Shown one piece after another: positions 8,609-15,792 of a stretch of 64,000 bases of DNA. The notes beneath the pieces are model-generated. The model was not told where the DNA came from, did not search any database, and was given only the letters and a program-made list of their open reading frames with translations. Source of the stretch: Gp6-AA40 sp036407095 (GTDB taxonomy: Bacteria; Acidobacteriota; Vicinamibacteria; Vicinamibacterales; UBA2999); NCBI GenBank assembly GCA_036407095.1, contig DASWZV010000085.1, positions 62,001 through 126,000 on the forward strand. The letters run 5' to 3'. The position numbers and the translations under genes are program-made. Position 1 is the first letter of the stretch. Every line of letters starts with the position of its first letter.

Positions 8609-9256
8609 TTGGCCAAGAAGGCAGATCCGGCGCCGGCGTCGTTCACCGGGTTCCCTCCCGAGGCCACCCGTTTCTTTGCCGGCCTGGTCGATCACAACAA
8701 CCGCGAGTGGTTTCAGGCGCACAAGGAGACGTACGAGCAGGCCGTGCGCGAGCCGATGAAGGCGCTCGTTGGTGAATTCGAGCCGCGGCTCGGTCGCGGG
8801 AAGATTTCACGGATCAACCGCGACAATCGCTTCTTCAAGGATCGCGCGCCGTACAAGACCCACATCGCGGCGGGCGTCGGCGACTACCACCTCTCGCTGT
8901 CGTCGTCAGGGTTGTACATCGGCACCGGAATCTATCGGCCCGACTCGGCCACGCTCGAACGGCTGCGCGCGGCGATCGACCGCGACGAGTCGGGCCGCGA
9001 GCTGGCAACTCTGGTGACCACGCTTCGGCGCAAGGGGTACCGAGTCGATACCCACGAACGGCTGGGGTCGGCACCGCGCGGCTACGCGAAAGATCATCCA
9101 CGCCTCGACCTCCTGCAGATGAAGGACATTCACGCCGGCGAGCTCATGCCGCCGGGCCGGATCCTCTCGACCCGCAACGCACTCGACCGTGTGACGCGGG
9201 CGATGAAGGATCTGAAGCCATTCGCGGAGTGGATTCGACGTCACACCAGCGGATAA
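8609..9256 (+). CDS. DUF2461 family protein (TIGR02453-like)
   Basis: 215 aa. Family motifs: FTGFPPEATRFFAGLVDHNNREWFQAHKETYE near the N-terminus, ISRINRDNRFFKDRAPYKTHIAAGVG, a YHLSLSSSGLYIGTGIYRP block, and LSTRNALDRVTRAMKDLKPFAEWI at the end. The family is widespread, single-domain and biochemically uncharacterised. The likely start is TTG at 8609, since no ATG fits between the repeat array and the first conserved block. Its TAA overlaps the ATG of the next gene (TAATG). Confidence 0.85.
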   Translation: MAKKADPAPASFTGFPPEATRFFAGLVDHNNREWFQAHKETYEQAVREPMKALVGEFEPRLGRGKISRINRDNRFFKDRAPYKTHIAAGVGDYHLSLSSSGLYIGTGIYRPDSATLERLRAAIDRDESGRELATLVTTLRRKGYRVDTHERLGSAPRGYAKDHPRLDLLQMKDIHAGELMPPGRILSTRNALDRVTRAMKDLKPFAEWIRRHTSG

Positions 9257-9663
9257 TGGACACCATGGCCAACACTCGATTGCTGACGCTTGCGATTGCG
9301 GTCGTTGCGCTCGGTCTCGGGGCGACGCTCAGCGCACATCACTCGTTCGCGGCCTACTACTTCGAAGAGCAGACGATCGAAGTGGAGGGCGCGATTTCAC
9401 GGCTGGAATTCAAGGCTCCGCACGTCTGGGTGCACGTCGACGCGCGTGACGCATCGGGGACGCTACGAACGTACTCCGCCGAATGGGGGAACCCGACGCG
9501 GCTCGAACGCGATGGCATCACCAAGGACACCTTGCGTGTCGACGATCTCGTTCGCGTATGGGGAAGCCCCGGCCGCACCCCGTCCGAGTATCGCTTGCAT
9601 CTGAAGCGCATTCAGCGCCCGAGCGACGGATGGCAGTGGGCGGGGAGGCAACAGAGACGGTGA
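9256..9663 (+). CDS. Small secreted DUF6152-like protein (135 aa)
   Basis: Start ATG at 9256 overlaps the stop of the DUF2461 gene; a second ATG at 9265 is also possible. Signal peptide (RLLTLAIAVVALGLGATLSA) is followed by HHSFAAYYFEEQTIEVEGAI, then FKAPHVWVHVDARD, YSAEWGNPTRLERDGI, LRVDDLVRVWGSPGRTPSEYRLHLKRIQRP. This is the same architecture as the protein at 3439-3834. The last residues are followed directly by repeat array C. Function unknown. Confidence 0.78.
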   Translation: MDTMANTRLLTLAIAVVALGLGATLSAHHSFAAYYFEEQTIEVEGAISRLEFKAPHVWVHVDARDASGTLRTYSAEWGNPTRLERDGITKDTLRVDDLVRVWGSPGRTPSEYRLHLKRIQRPSDGWQWAGRQQRR

Positions 9664-9667
9664 CGGC

Positions 9668-9918
9668 AGAGGGTGCGATCCCACTTTCGCATGTCGGTGC
9701 GATCCTACTTTCGCGAATCGGTGCGATCCCGGTAGAGACCGTCGGTGCGATCCGGCTGACGAGTGTCGGTGCGATCAGGCTGACGCCGTCGGTGCGAATG
9801 TGATCGAGCCGCTGCGATCCAAGATCGCACCGACATGCGTCAGTTCGATCGCACCGACACGCGAGAGCAGGATCGCACCGATCATCATCAGGCTCGCACC
9901 GACAGTCGTCAGCTAGAA
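9668..9918. repeat. GATCGCACCGAC repeat array C (largest)
   Basis: The 264-bp gap is filled by five clear plus-orientation units (GTCGGTGCGATCC and close variants at about 23-bp spacing), two degenerate ones near the centre (GTCGGTGCGAATG, CCGCTGCGATCC), and then four units in the opposite orientation (GATCGCACCGAC plus ATGCGTCAG, ACGCGAGAG, ATCATCAG, AGTCGTCAG). The two halves can pair to form a very long stem. The array ends 10 bp before the next start codon, so the long transcript hairpin would sit just upstream of the MetE-like gene. Confidence 0.88.
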
Positions 9919-9927
9919 TGCCGTGAC

Positions 9928-11109
9928 ATGCTCAAAGCCACCAAGGGTCTGGTCCTTCCGACGACGATTACGGGGTCGCTGCCGCGGCCCGGCTGGTACA
10001 CGGAGAACATCGGCGCGCGTGCGTTTCGTGAGGCGATCTCTGATGCGCGTTTTCGAGAGCAGTACACCGACGCGGTCGGGGCGCACCTGAAGGACCAGGA
10101 GCGCGCCGGACTCGATATCGTGACTGATGGCGACGCGCGGCTCGACGCCGATGTCGGCGGCATGAGCTGGTTCCAGTACCCCGCGCGTCGCTTCAACGGC
10201 GTCGGTGGATCCGACTATTACAAGACGCGGAAAGGGTACGGAGGAGCGGGGAAGGGCGACATCATCTTCGAGGTGATGGAGAGCCGCGTGATGCCGCGCT
10301 GCGTTGGAAGAATTTCACGCGGGCCGCTGCACTACGCCGCCACGTGGAAGCTGGCGCAGGGGCTGACGAACCGTCCGGTGAAGTTCGGCACGATCACCCC
10401 GGAGCTCATTGGAACGTCGATCGGCAACGATCACTACGCCAATCAGGAAGATCTCATTCACGACATCAGCAACGCGATGCGCGAGGAACTGCTCGACGTT
10501 GCGCAGGCGGGCTGCGCCGTCATTCAGATGGAGGAGCCGAACATCCATCTGATCGGCGTCCAGCGTGGCGGCACGGGTGCGGCGCTGCCGGTCGAGTTCT
10601 TCGTGAAGATCTTCAACAACACCGTCAAGGGCCTGCGCGATCGCACTGAGGTCTGGTGCCATACGTGCTGGGGCAACCCGGCGCAGCAGCGGTTGTTTGC
10701 GACCAACCAGTCGTACAAGGACGCGCTGCCGCACCTCAATCAGCTGGACGTCGACGTGCTGACGTTCGAGTGCGCGACGAGTGAAGGGATGGATCTGGAG
10801 CTCATTGGCCGATGTATCACCGACAAGAAGATCGCGATCGGCGTCGTCGATCATCGGAATCTGCAGGTGGAGCGCCCCGAGCAGGTGGCTGCGCTCATTC
10901 GCAAAGCGTTGAAGTACATCCCGGCCGAGCGGCTGATCCTCTCCAGCGACTGCGGCTTCGGCCGTGAAGGCATGAGCCGTCGCATCGCGTTCTTCAAGAT
11001 GGTTTCGATCGTGCGAGGCACGAACATCGTCCGCAAAGAACTCGGTCTCCCCGAAGCGACGTGCCTCGCCGCCGATCCGCGTTACGCACTTGCCGACGAA
11101 GTCTCCTGA
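9928..11109 (+). CDS. Cobalamin-independent methionine synthase (MetE C-terminal-like) family protein
   Basis: 393 aa, a single MetE-type TIM barrel. N-terminal TTITGSLPRPGWY is the family signature. Zinc-ligand regions are visible: EVWCHTCWGNP (His-x-Cys), FECATSEGMDLELIG and SSDCGFGREGMSRRIAFFKM (third Cys). It lacks the N-terminal half of full MetE, so it belongs to the short MetE-like/UroD-superfamily group, where the methyl donor is often not methyltetrahydrofolate. The ATG at 9928 is chosen over an upstream ATG whose extra residues would be encoded entirely by repeat DNA. Confidence 0.82.
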   Translation: MLKATKGLVLPTTITGSLPRPGWYTENIGARAFREAISDARFREQYTDAVGAHLKDQERAGLDIVTDGDARLDADVGGMSWFQYPARRFNGVGGSDYYKTRKGYGGAGKGDIIFEVMESRVMPRCVGRISRGPLHYAATWKLAQGLTNRPVKFGTITPELIGTSIGNDHYANQEDLIHDISNAMREELLDVAQAGCAVIQMEEPNIHLIGVQRGGTGAALPVEFFVKIFNNTVKGLRDRTEVWCHTCWGNPAQQRLFATNQSYKDALPHLNQLDVDVLTFECATSEGMDLELIGRCITDKKIAIGVVDHRNLQVERPEQVAALIRKALKYIPAERLILSSDCGFGREGMSRRIAFFKMVSIVRGTNIVRKELGLPEATCLAADPRYALADEVS

Positions 11110-11217
11110 AAATGGGCACTGAGACGATTCAGCGTCGTCGTTCGCGTGGCGTAGGTCAGCGCGGAAGTCCCTGAAAGATTAGAGCCAGAATTTCAAGCCA
11201 CGCGTCTGTGACGCAGG

Positions 11218-11442
11218 CCAGCACCCGACTGGCTGACGCATTCCTCCGCGCCGCGATCCGCTTGCCGGCCAACGGCATCTCCGGCGCTCGCCTCACGGTG
11301 TCTCGCCGCTCCTCCGTCGCAACAGGCTCACGCTGTTGCTTCTCCTCCGCGGCTCGCCTCGCCTACGATGCCGTTGGCGACTATCGCGTACGCGGCTCGC
11401 TCCACGCGGCACTCCGGAATCCATCAGCCAGTCGGGTGCTGG
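11218..11442. mobile_element. MITE-like element, copy 1 (225 bp)
   Basis: The gene-free stretch 11110-11814 holds two related elements. Copy 1 has about 35-bp imperfect terminal inverted repeats: it begins CCAGCACCCGACTGGCTGA and ends with the reverse complement of CCAGCACCCGACTGGCTGA, followed in each arm by similar sequence (CGCATTCCTCCGCGCC / TGGATTCCGGAGTGCC). The interior contains GCCGGCCAACGGCATCTCCG, CCTACGATGCCGTTGGCG and CGCGGCTCGCTCCACGC. No transposase is encoded, so it would be non-autonomous. The 108 bp before it show nothing recognisable. Confidence 0.7.
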
Positions 11443-11475
11443 TGACTCGTGACGGTGCCCTCGATTCGCGGGCTG

Positions 11476-11696
11476 TTGCGCCAGCCAGGTTGATGCATCC
11501 TGGAGCGCGGCGTGGAGCGAGCCGCGCAGCGATGCCGCCAACGGCATCGTAGGCGTCGCGAGCGGCGGCGGAGGAGCAACGGCGTCAGACTCTTGCGACG
11601 GGGGAGCCGCGAAGGGGCGTGAGGTACCCGCCGGAGGTGCCGTTGGCCGGCGAGCGGATCGCCGGGCGGAAGGATGCGTCAACCTGGTTGGCGCAA
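11476..11696. mobile_element. MITE-like element, copy 2, inverted relative to copy 1 (221 bp)
   Basis: Read on the minus strand, this copy repeats the interior of copy 1 in the same order: GATCCGCTCGCCGGCCAACGG, CTCCGGCG, CCTCACG, CCTACGATGCCGTTGGCGG, CGCGGCTCGCTCCACGC. Its own terminal inverted repeats differ from those of copy 1: TTGCGCCAGCCAGGTTGATG at the left and the reverse complement of TTGCGCCAACCAGGTTGACG at the right. The copies are 33 bp apart. Between this copy and the next gene (11697-11814) nothing further was recognised. Confidence 0.7.
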
Positions 11697-11814
11697 ATCG
11701 GAGTCGCGTATGCGAGATCGAACACGATGAGCGACGGCGACAGCGCGAGCCTAGTCCGCGCCGCCGTCCGTCGCGATCAGTCAGCCGTTGTGCGATCTTC
11801 GTTATTCGGTGCCC

Positions 11815-12180
11815 TCATTCAGGCACGACTTTGCGTGCCATTCCGTCGGGCGTCCACACGTTCGAGAGTTGGTACTCCTTCTCGACTTTCTTGAACTCCA
11901 GCGCGGGTTGATTGCCGCCGGGGCCATTCTCGGACGCCGGTCGCGTGTTCAGGATGGCGGACGCGTTGTTGCCGTGTTCACCGCGCAGGATCATCACCGC
12001 CGATGCGTCGTCCTCGCGGATCACGGAGTACTGACCGGCTGGCAACGTCTGTCCGTTGACGACGAATGAGAACGGCACCTTTACTTCGAGCACATTCGTG
12101 TAGCCCGCGTACGCAGTTCCGCTCGCGACGGCCAGACAACCGGCGCCGATGACGATCGATCTCTTCACAACCGCCCACAT
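11815..12180 (-). CDS. Secreted hypothetical protein (121 aa)
   Basis: The start at 12180 is set by a perfect Shine-Dalgarno (AAAGGAGG, five nucleotides before the ATG). A signal peptide (VVKRSIVIGAGCLAVASGTAYA) precedes one small beta-rich domain: VKVPFSFVVNGQTLPAGQYSVIRED, ASAVMILRGEHGNNASAIL, ALEFKKVEKEYQLSNVWTPDG. Short secreted proteins of this pattern ('F.V.G..LPAG.Y.v....') are common in Acidobacteriota and are of unknown function. It is monocistronic, flanked by the MITE pair downstream and repeat array D upstream. Confidence 0.78.
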   Translation of the reverse strand: MWAVVKRSIVIGAGCLAVASGTAYAGYTNVLEVKVPFSFVVNGQTLPAGQYSVIREDDASAVMILRGEHGNNASAILNTRPASENGPGGNQPALEFKKVEKEYQLSNVWTPDGMARKVVPE

Positions 12181-12357
12181 ATGGGCCTCCTTTGACGGCA
12201 CGTCCCAACGGACGCGCCTGCAGCCAGCACGTCCGAACGACGTGCCCTGCCCAGGGCATCGCTATCAGTTAGGACGCGGGCGGTGGCCGGGGGTTGTTAA
12301 ACGAAGATGAACTGCGTCTGAAGATTTCGTGACGACGAGATCACAGATGATTGTCGA

Positions 12358-12552
12358 GCGATCCCTCTGACGGTAGTCGGTGCGATCCCGCTATGCGTAT
12401 CGGTGCAATCCCTCTAACGCGTGGCGGTGCGATCCTGTCGTGTTGGGGCCCGTCGGTGCGATCTCGCTCAGACCCGCCGAGGCAGGATCGCACCGACACG
12501 CGTCAGCACGATCGCACCGACTACCGTCAGAGGGATCGCACCGACCCGCCAG
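12358..12552. repeat. GATCGCACCGAC repeat array D
   Basis: Within the 385-bp gap 12181-12565. Four plus-orientation units (GTCGGTGCGATCCCGC, ATCGGTGCAATCC, GGCGGTGCGATCC, GTCGGTGCGATCTCGC) are followed by three in opposite orientation (GATCGCACCGACACGCGTCAG, GATCGCACCGACTACCGTCAG, GATCGCACCGACCCGCCAGCAG). The centre is GC-rich (GTTGGGGCCCGTC). It lies just downstream of the metal permease gene, so it could form its 3' mRNA stem. The remaining 12181-12357 shows no gene or clear signal. Confidence 0.85.
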
Positions 12553-12565
12553 CAGGAGCCCATGC

Positions 12566-13420
12566 CTATGAGGGCTGACGCACGGCGACGACGGGCCGGC
12601 GCTTGAGGACGAGCGGGCGCACCAGGGCCATCAGCGCCAGCACGACGCCGAAGGTGCAGACGATCGTCGCGCCGGTCGGCAGATCGAGCACCAGCGAGAG
12701 ATACACACCGATCGCCGACACCAGAGTCCCCATCGACCAGCCGACGGCGAGCCGCGTGCCGACGCGATCCGCGTACAGCATCGCGGCCACCGAGGGCACG
12801 ATCAGATAGCAGAACACAAGCAGCACGCCGGCGATCGCGACCGACGAGGTGACGACGAAGCCGAACGAGGCGTAGAAGAGGAAATCCCACCACCGGGTCC
12901 CGTTCATGGTGTCGGCGCGTCCGTGATCCATCGAGATCGCGAGAAACCGCCTGCGGAAGATGTAGTGGAACGCCCCGATGCCGCCATACACGATCGCGGT
13001 CTTGACGACCTCGCTCCACGATACGGCCAGGATGTTGCCGACGAGCATGTCCTTGAGATGCTCGGTTTCCGACGTCGCCTTGCTCATCGCGATGATGGTG
13101 GCGGCCGAGGCGACGGCGTAGCAGATGCCGATGATCGCCTCCTGCGGAATCCGCGCGCGCTGCCCGCGGATCGTCGAGAAGACGAGCGCGCCGATCAGTG
13201 TGAACCCGAGGCTCATCCAGTACACGGCCGGGCCGTGCGGATCGGAGTCGAGCGCGGGAATCAGGATCGCGACCGCCGAACCGAGCGCGGCGAACTGCGC
13301 CAGCGAGAGGTCGACGAAGATCACGCCGCGCTCGACGACGTGAAGGCCGAGATAGGCGTGAATGCCGGTCAGAATGAGGCTGGCGACAAACGGCGGCGCC
13401 AGAAACGCAAGCGTGTCCAT
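12566..13420 (-). CDS. znuB: Metal ABC transporter permease (ZnuB/MntB family)
   Basis: 284-aa polytopic inner-membrane protein with about eight hydrophobic helices. Family motifs: FVDLSLAQFAALGSAVAIL near helix 2, IIGICYAVASAATIIAMSKA, EHLKDMLVGNILAVSW, VLLVFCYLIVPSVAAMLYADR, and ATIVCTFGVVLALMALVRPLVL. It would move Zn2+ or Mn2+ together with the binding protein encoded 6 bp upstream. The ATPase partner that normally completes the transporter is absent from the window. Metal specificity is not decided by sequence; the symbol reflects family only. Confidence 0.88.
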   Translation of the reverse strand: MDTLAFLAPPFVASLILTGIHAYLGLHVVERGVIFVDLSLAQFAALGSAVAILIPALDSDPHGPAVYWMSLGFTLIGALVFSTIRGQRARIPQEAIIGICYAVASAATIIAMSKATSETEHLKDMLVGNILAVSWSEVVKTAIVYGGIGAFHYIFRRRFLAISMDHGRADTMNGTRWWDFLFYASFGFVVTSSVAIAGVLLVFCYLIVPSVAAMLYADRVGTRLAVGWSMGTLVSAIGVYLSLVLDLPTGATIVCTFGVVLALMALVRPLVLKRRPVVAVRQPS

Positions 13421-13426
13421 AGACGA

Positions 13427-14383
13427 TTAGGTACCGGCGCCGGCCTTCTTCAGCGCGTTGACGAGCAGGTTGATGTCGTAGTCGAACAACGAAATGTAAT
13501 CGGTGATTTCCTTGACGCCGCCGACCGACGGCGGCATCACGAGCACGGACGCGCCGGTCGCGCGCCCGATCGCGTTGGGCGTCTTCAAATCGAAGTAGGG
13601 CTCGACCAGCACCAGCTTCACGTTCTGCTTCTTCATCTCGTTGATGACGTCGAGCGTGTGCTGCGGCGTCGGCGGGATACCGGGCCGCGGCTCGACGTAT
13701 CCGATGATGTCGAGCCCGAATCGATCGGCGAAGTTCGGGAACGACCGATGGTAGGTCACGACCTTCGCGCCCTTGAACGGGGCCATCGCCGCGGTCCATC
13801 TCGTCTCACCCTGCGTGACGCGATTGACGAACTCGCTGAGGTGCTGATCGAACGTGGCCTTGTCACTCGGGCGCTGTCGCGAGAGCGCGTCAGCGATGTC
13901 GCGCGCGATGATCTTGCCGTTGTCGGGATCGAGCCAGTAGTGGGGATTGCCGAGCGGATGCACGTCGCCCATCGCCCGCGTGATCTGTCCCTGCGGAATC
14001 TCGAGCACCTTCACATGGGTGGACGCATCGAGATAGCCGGGGCCGCCGACCTGGATCTTCGCGTTGCGGCTCTGCGTGATCAGCGGCGGCAGCCAGCCGA
14101 TCTCGAGCTCGCGCCCGACCAGAATCAGCAGGTCCGCTTTCTGCAGCTTGAGGATGAAGCTCGGTTTGGCTTCGACGTTGTGCGGATCCTGATATCCACG
14201 TGCCATCGCCTCGACCGTCACGCGGTCGCCGCCGACCTCGCGTGCAATCGACGCGAGATCCTCGGTGGTCGCGACGACGTTCAGCTTGCCTTGCGCCATC
14301 GCATTCGAGGCAACGAGCGAGGCCGCGACCAGCGCGATCGCGGCGATGACCGTACGGGGACGGTTAGAACGGATGTGCACCAT
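13427..14383 (-). CDS. znuA: Zinc/manganese ABC transporter substrate-binding protein (ZnuA family)
   Basis: 318 aa with a signal peptide (RTVIAAIALVAASLVASNAMAQ). Cluster 9 binding-protein features: VVATTEDLASIAREVGGDRVTVEAMARGYQDPH (first metal His), NPHYWLDPDNGKIIARDIADAL (second His), KVVTYHRSFPNFADRFGL (third His) and VLVEPYFDLKTPNAIGRATGA. There is no His-rich loop. The ATG at 14383 has GGAG upstream and overlaps the 3' end of the outer-membrane gene by 20 nt. It is periplasmic and works with the 12566 permease. Confidence 0.9.
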   Translation of the reverse strand: MVHIRSNRPRTVIAAIALVAASLVASNAMAQGKLNVVATTEDLASIAREVGGDRVTVEAMARGYQDPHNVEAKPSFILKLQKADLLILVGRELEIGWLPPLITQSRNAKIQVGGPGYLDASTHVKVLEIPQGQITRAMGDVHPLGNPHYWLDPDNGKIIARDIADALSRQRPSDKATFDQHLSEFVNRVTQGETRWTAAMAPFKGAKVVTYHRSFPNFADRFGLDIIGYVEPRPGIPPTPQHTLDVINEMKKQNVKLVLVEPYFDLKTPNAIGRATGASVLVMPPSVGGVKEITDYISLFDYDINLLVNALKKAGAGT

Positions 14384-15665
14384 GAGCTCCGATCGAATAT
14401 TGGAATTGAAAGAGCAGTTCATTCGCCGTCGGCCCCTCGGCGTAGGTCGTGCGGCGGTACTGGCCGCGCACCTGGCCGAACTCGCTCGGCCAGTACGTCA
14501 CGAGGAGTGACAGGCCCCGGTCCTGCAATGCCTGTGCCTCGGCCCGGTCCGAGCGATCGTAGCGTGCCCCGCCAAACCAGCGTCGAGCCAGCTGATAGTC
14601 GCCAGAAACGTAGTAGCCGAAAGAGGACTGCAGACCGTCAGGCTGTTGGCGCCGGCTCCACGCCAGCTCCGAACGGCCGACGAACGAGCGATAGAGACCC
14701 CGTTGCAATGGCCGCCACCTGAAGGTGCCGTCGAAGCCATAGAGATCGGTGACGAAGCGTCCTTCGTCGATGCCGTTGACGACGCCGGAGTCGTTGTGTC
14801 CGTGCGCGTACGAACCGCCGAAGTCGAGGTTGCTGTTCTCGGTCAGGTCGTGATATGCGCGAAGGTGCCCGACGTAACTCAGATCGCCGCGTTCGCTCGA
14901 ATGGAACACGGCGTCGGAATCGCCGCGATACACCTGCCCGGTTGCTTCGAGAAAGATCCACCGATTGGGAATCAGCCGTGCGACCGAGAAGCCCGCATCG
15001 TTGATGCCGTCCTCGCCGGCGAGGAGGTTGGTCGTGACGAGCGGCCGATCCACCCACGTCATGATGTGCGAGTGGAAGGTGTTCACCTTGCCGAACGCCG
15101 CGCGCATCTTGCCGACCTTGACGAGCAGTCCGCCCGGGATCGCGGGAAACGTGATGTAGCCTTCCTCGAGATCGACACCAGATTCGCCGAACGACATGAA
15201 GAAATCGGCGCGCGCGTAGGGATCGGCGATCGCCTGGAACGACGCCTCCGCTTCGCGGACCTGCATGGCAGGCTCGGGCGCAACGGTGTTGCGACCGGCG
15301 GCGCCCACGAAATTGCCGATCACCGCCATGTCGGGATTGAACACCTTGGATGCACCTGGAGCCGGCTGGGATGGCCCTGGTGTCGCCTCCTGGCCACCCG
15401 GCGTGGCGAGCGCCGCTGTGGCGGGTGTCTGTGCCGGCGCTTGAGCTGCCGGCGCGGGCGGACTCTGCACCGCGCTGAGCGCAGCTTCGAGCGCGCTGAG
15501 GCGCTCGCGATACTCCTTCTGCATCGCGTCGAAATCCGCGCGCAGGCGATCGATCTGCTCCCGCAGGGCCTGCGGACTATCGGACTGCTGGGCAGACGCC
15601 GATGAGCAGAACAGGGTCATCGCGACGAGGCCGGCGACAATCGTGCGTACCGCGGCCATGCCCAT
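14364..15665 (-). CDS. Outer-membrane beta-barrel protein with N-terminal coiled coil
   Basis: 433 aa. The ATG at 15665 is preceded by GGAGGA. Signal peptide (RTIVAGLVAMTLFCSSASAQ) is followed by a coiled coil (LREQIDRLRADFDAMQKEYRERLSALEAAL), an Ala/Pro/Gln linker, and about 300 residues of alternating strands. The terminal residues (ELLFQFQYSIGAHGAHPF) end in Phe, as expected for a BAM-assembled barrel. It overlaps znuA and is the first gene of that operon, suggesting a porin-like zinc uptake or zinc-regulated outer-membrane protein (inference). It lacks TonB-dependent receptor plug features. Confidence 0.75.
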   Translation of the reverse strand: MGMAAVRTIVAGLVAMTLFCSSASAQQSDSPQALREQIDRLRADFDAMQKEYRERLSALEAALSAVQSPPAPAAQAPAQTPATAALATPGGQEATPGPSQPAPGASKVFNPDMAVIGNFVGAAGRNTVAPEPAMQVREAEASFQAIADPYARADFFMSFGESGVDLEEGYITFPAIPGGLLVKVGKMRAAFGKVNTFHSHIMTWVDRPLVTTNLLAGEDGINDAGFSVARLIPNRWIFLEATGQVYRGDSDAVFHSSERGDLSYVGHLRAYHDLTENSNLDFGGSYAHGHNDSGVVNGIDEGRFVTDLYGFDGTFRWRPLQRGLYRSFVGRSELAWSRRQQPDGLQSSFGYYVSGDYQLARRWFGGARYDRSDRAEAQALQDRGLSLLVTYWPSEFGQVRGQYRRTTYAEGPTANELLFQFQYSIGAHGAHPF

Positions 15666-15792
15666 GAGGACTCCTCCCGAATAACCTCCACCCCAGCGTG
15701 CAACGTGCGCGCGGTTGGGGCCGGGCTGCTCGTGAATGCGATCGCCTCTGGACTTCCGCGATCGTCGGACCTGACAATGATCTGCAGTCCTT

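Noticed and set aside
11208..11894. Small open frames inside the MITE-like pair (several containing an STWLAQ-like string)
   Set aside because: They are translations of the inverted repeats on both strands, with no start signals and no coding pattern independent of the repeat.
7436..12552. CRISPR arrays in the repeat clusters
   Set aside because: Units are 23-24 bp with no constant repeat/unique spacer pattern, orientation flips inside each array, the 'spacers' are related to each other, and no cas gene is near.
12923..14722. A 599-codon plus-strand frame opposite znuB and znuA
   Set aside because: The minus strand shows complete ABC permease and binding-protein motifs; the plus frame is Arg/Asp/His-rich noise.
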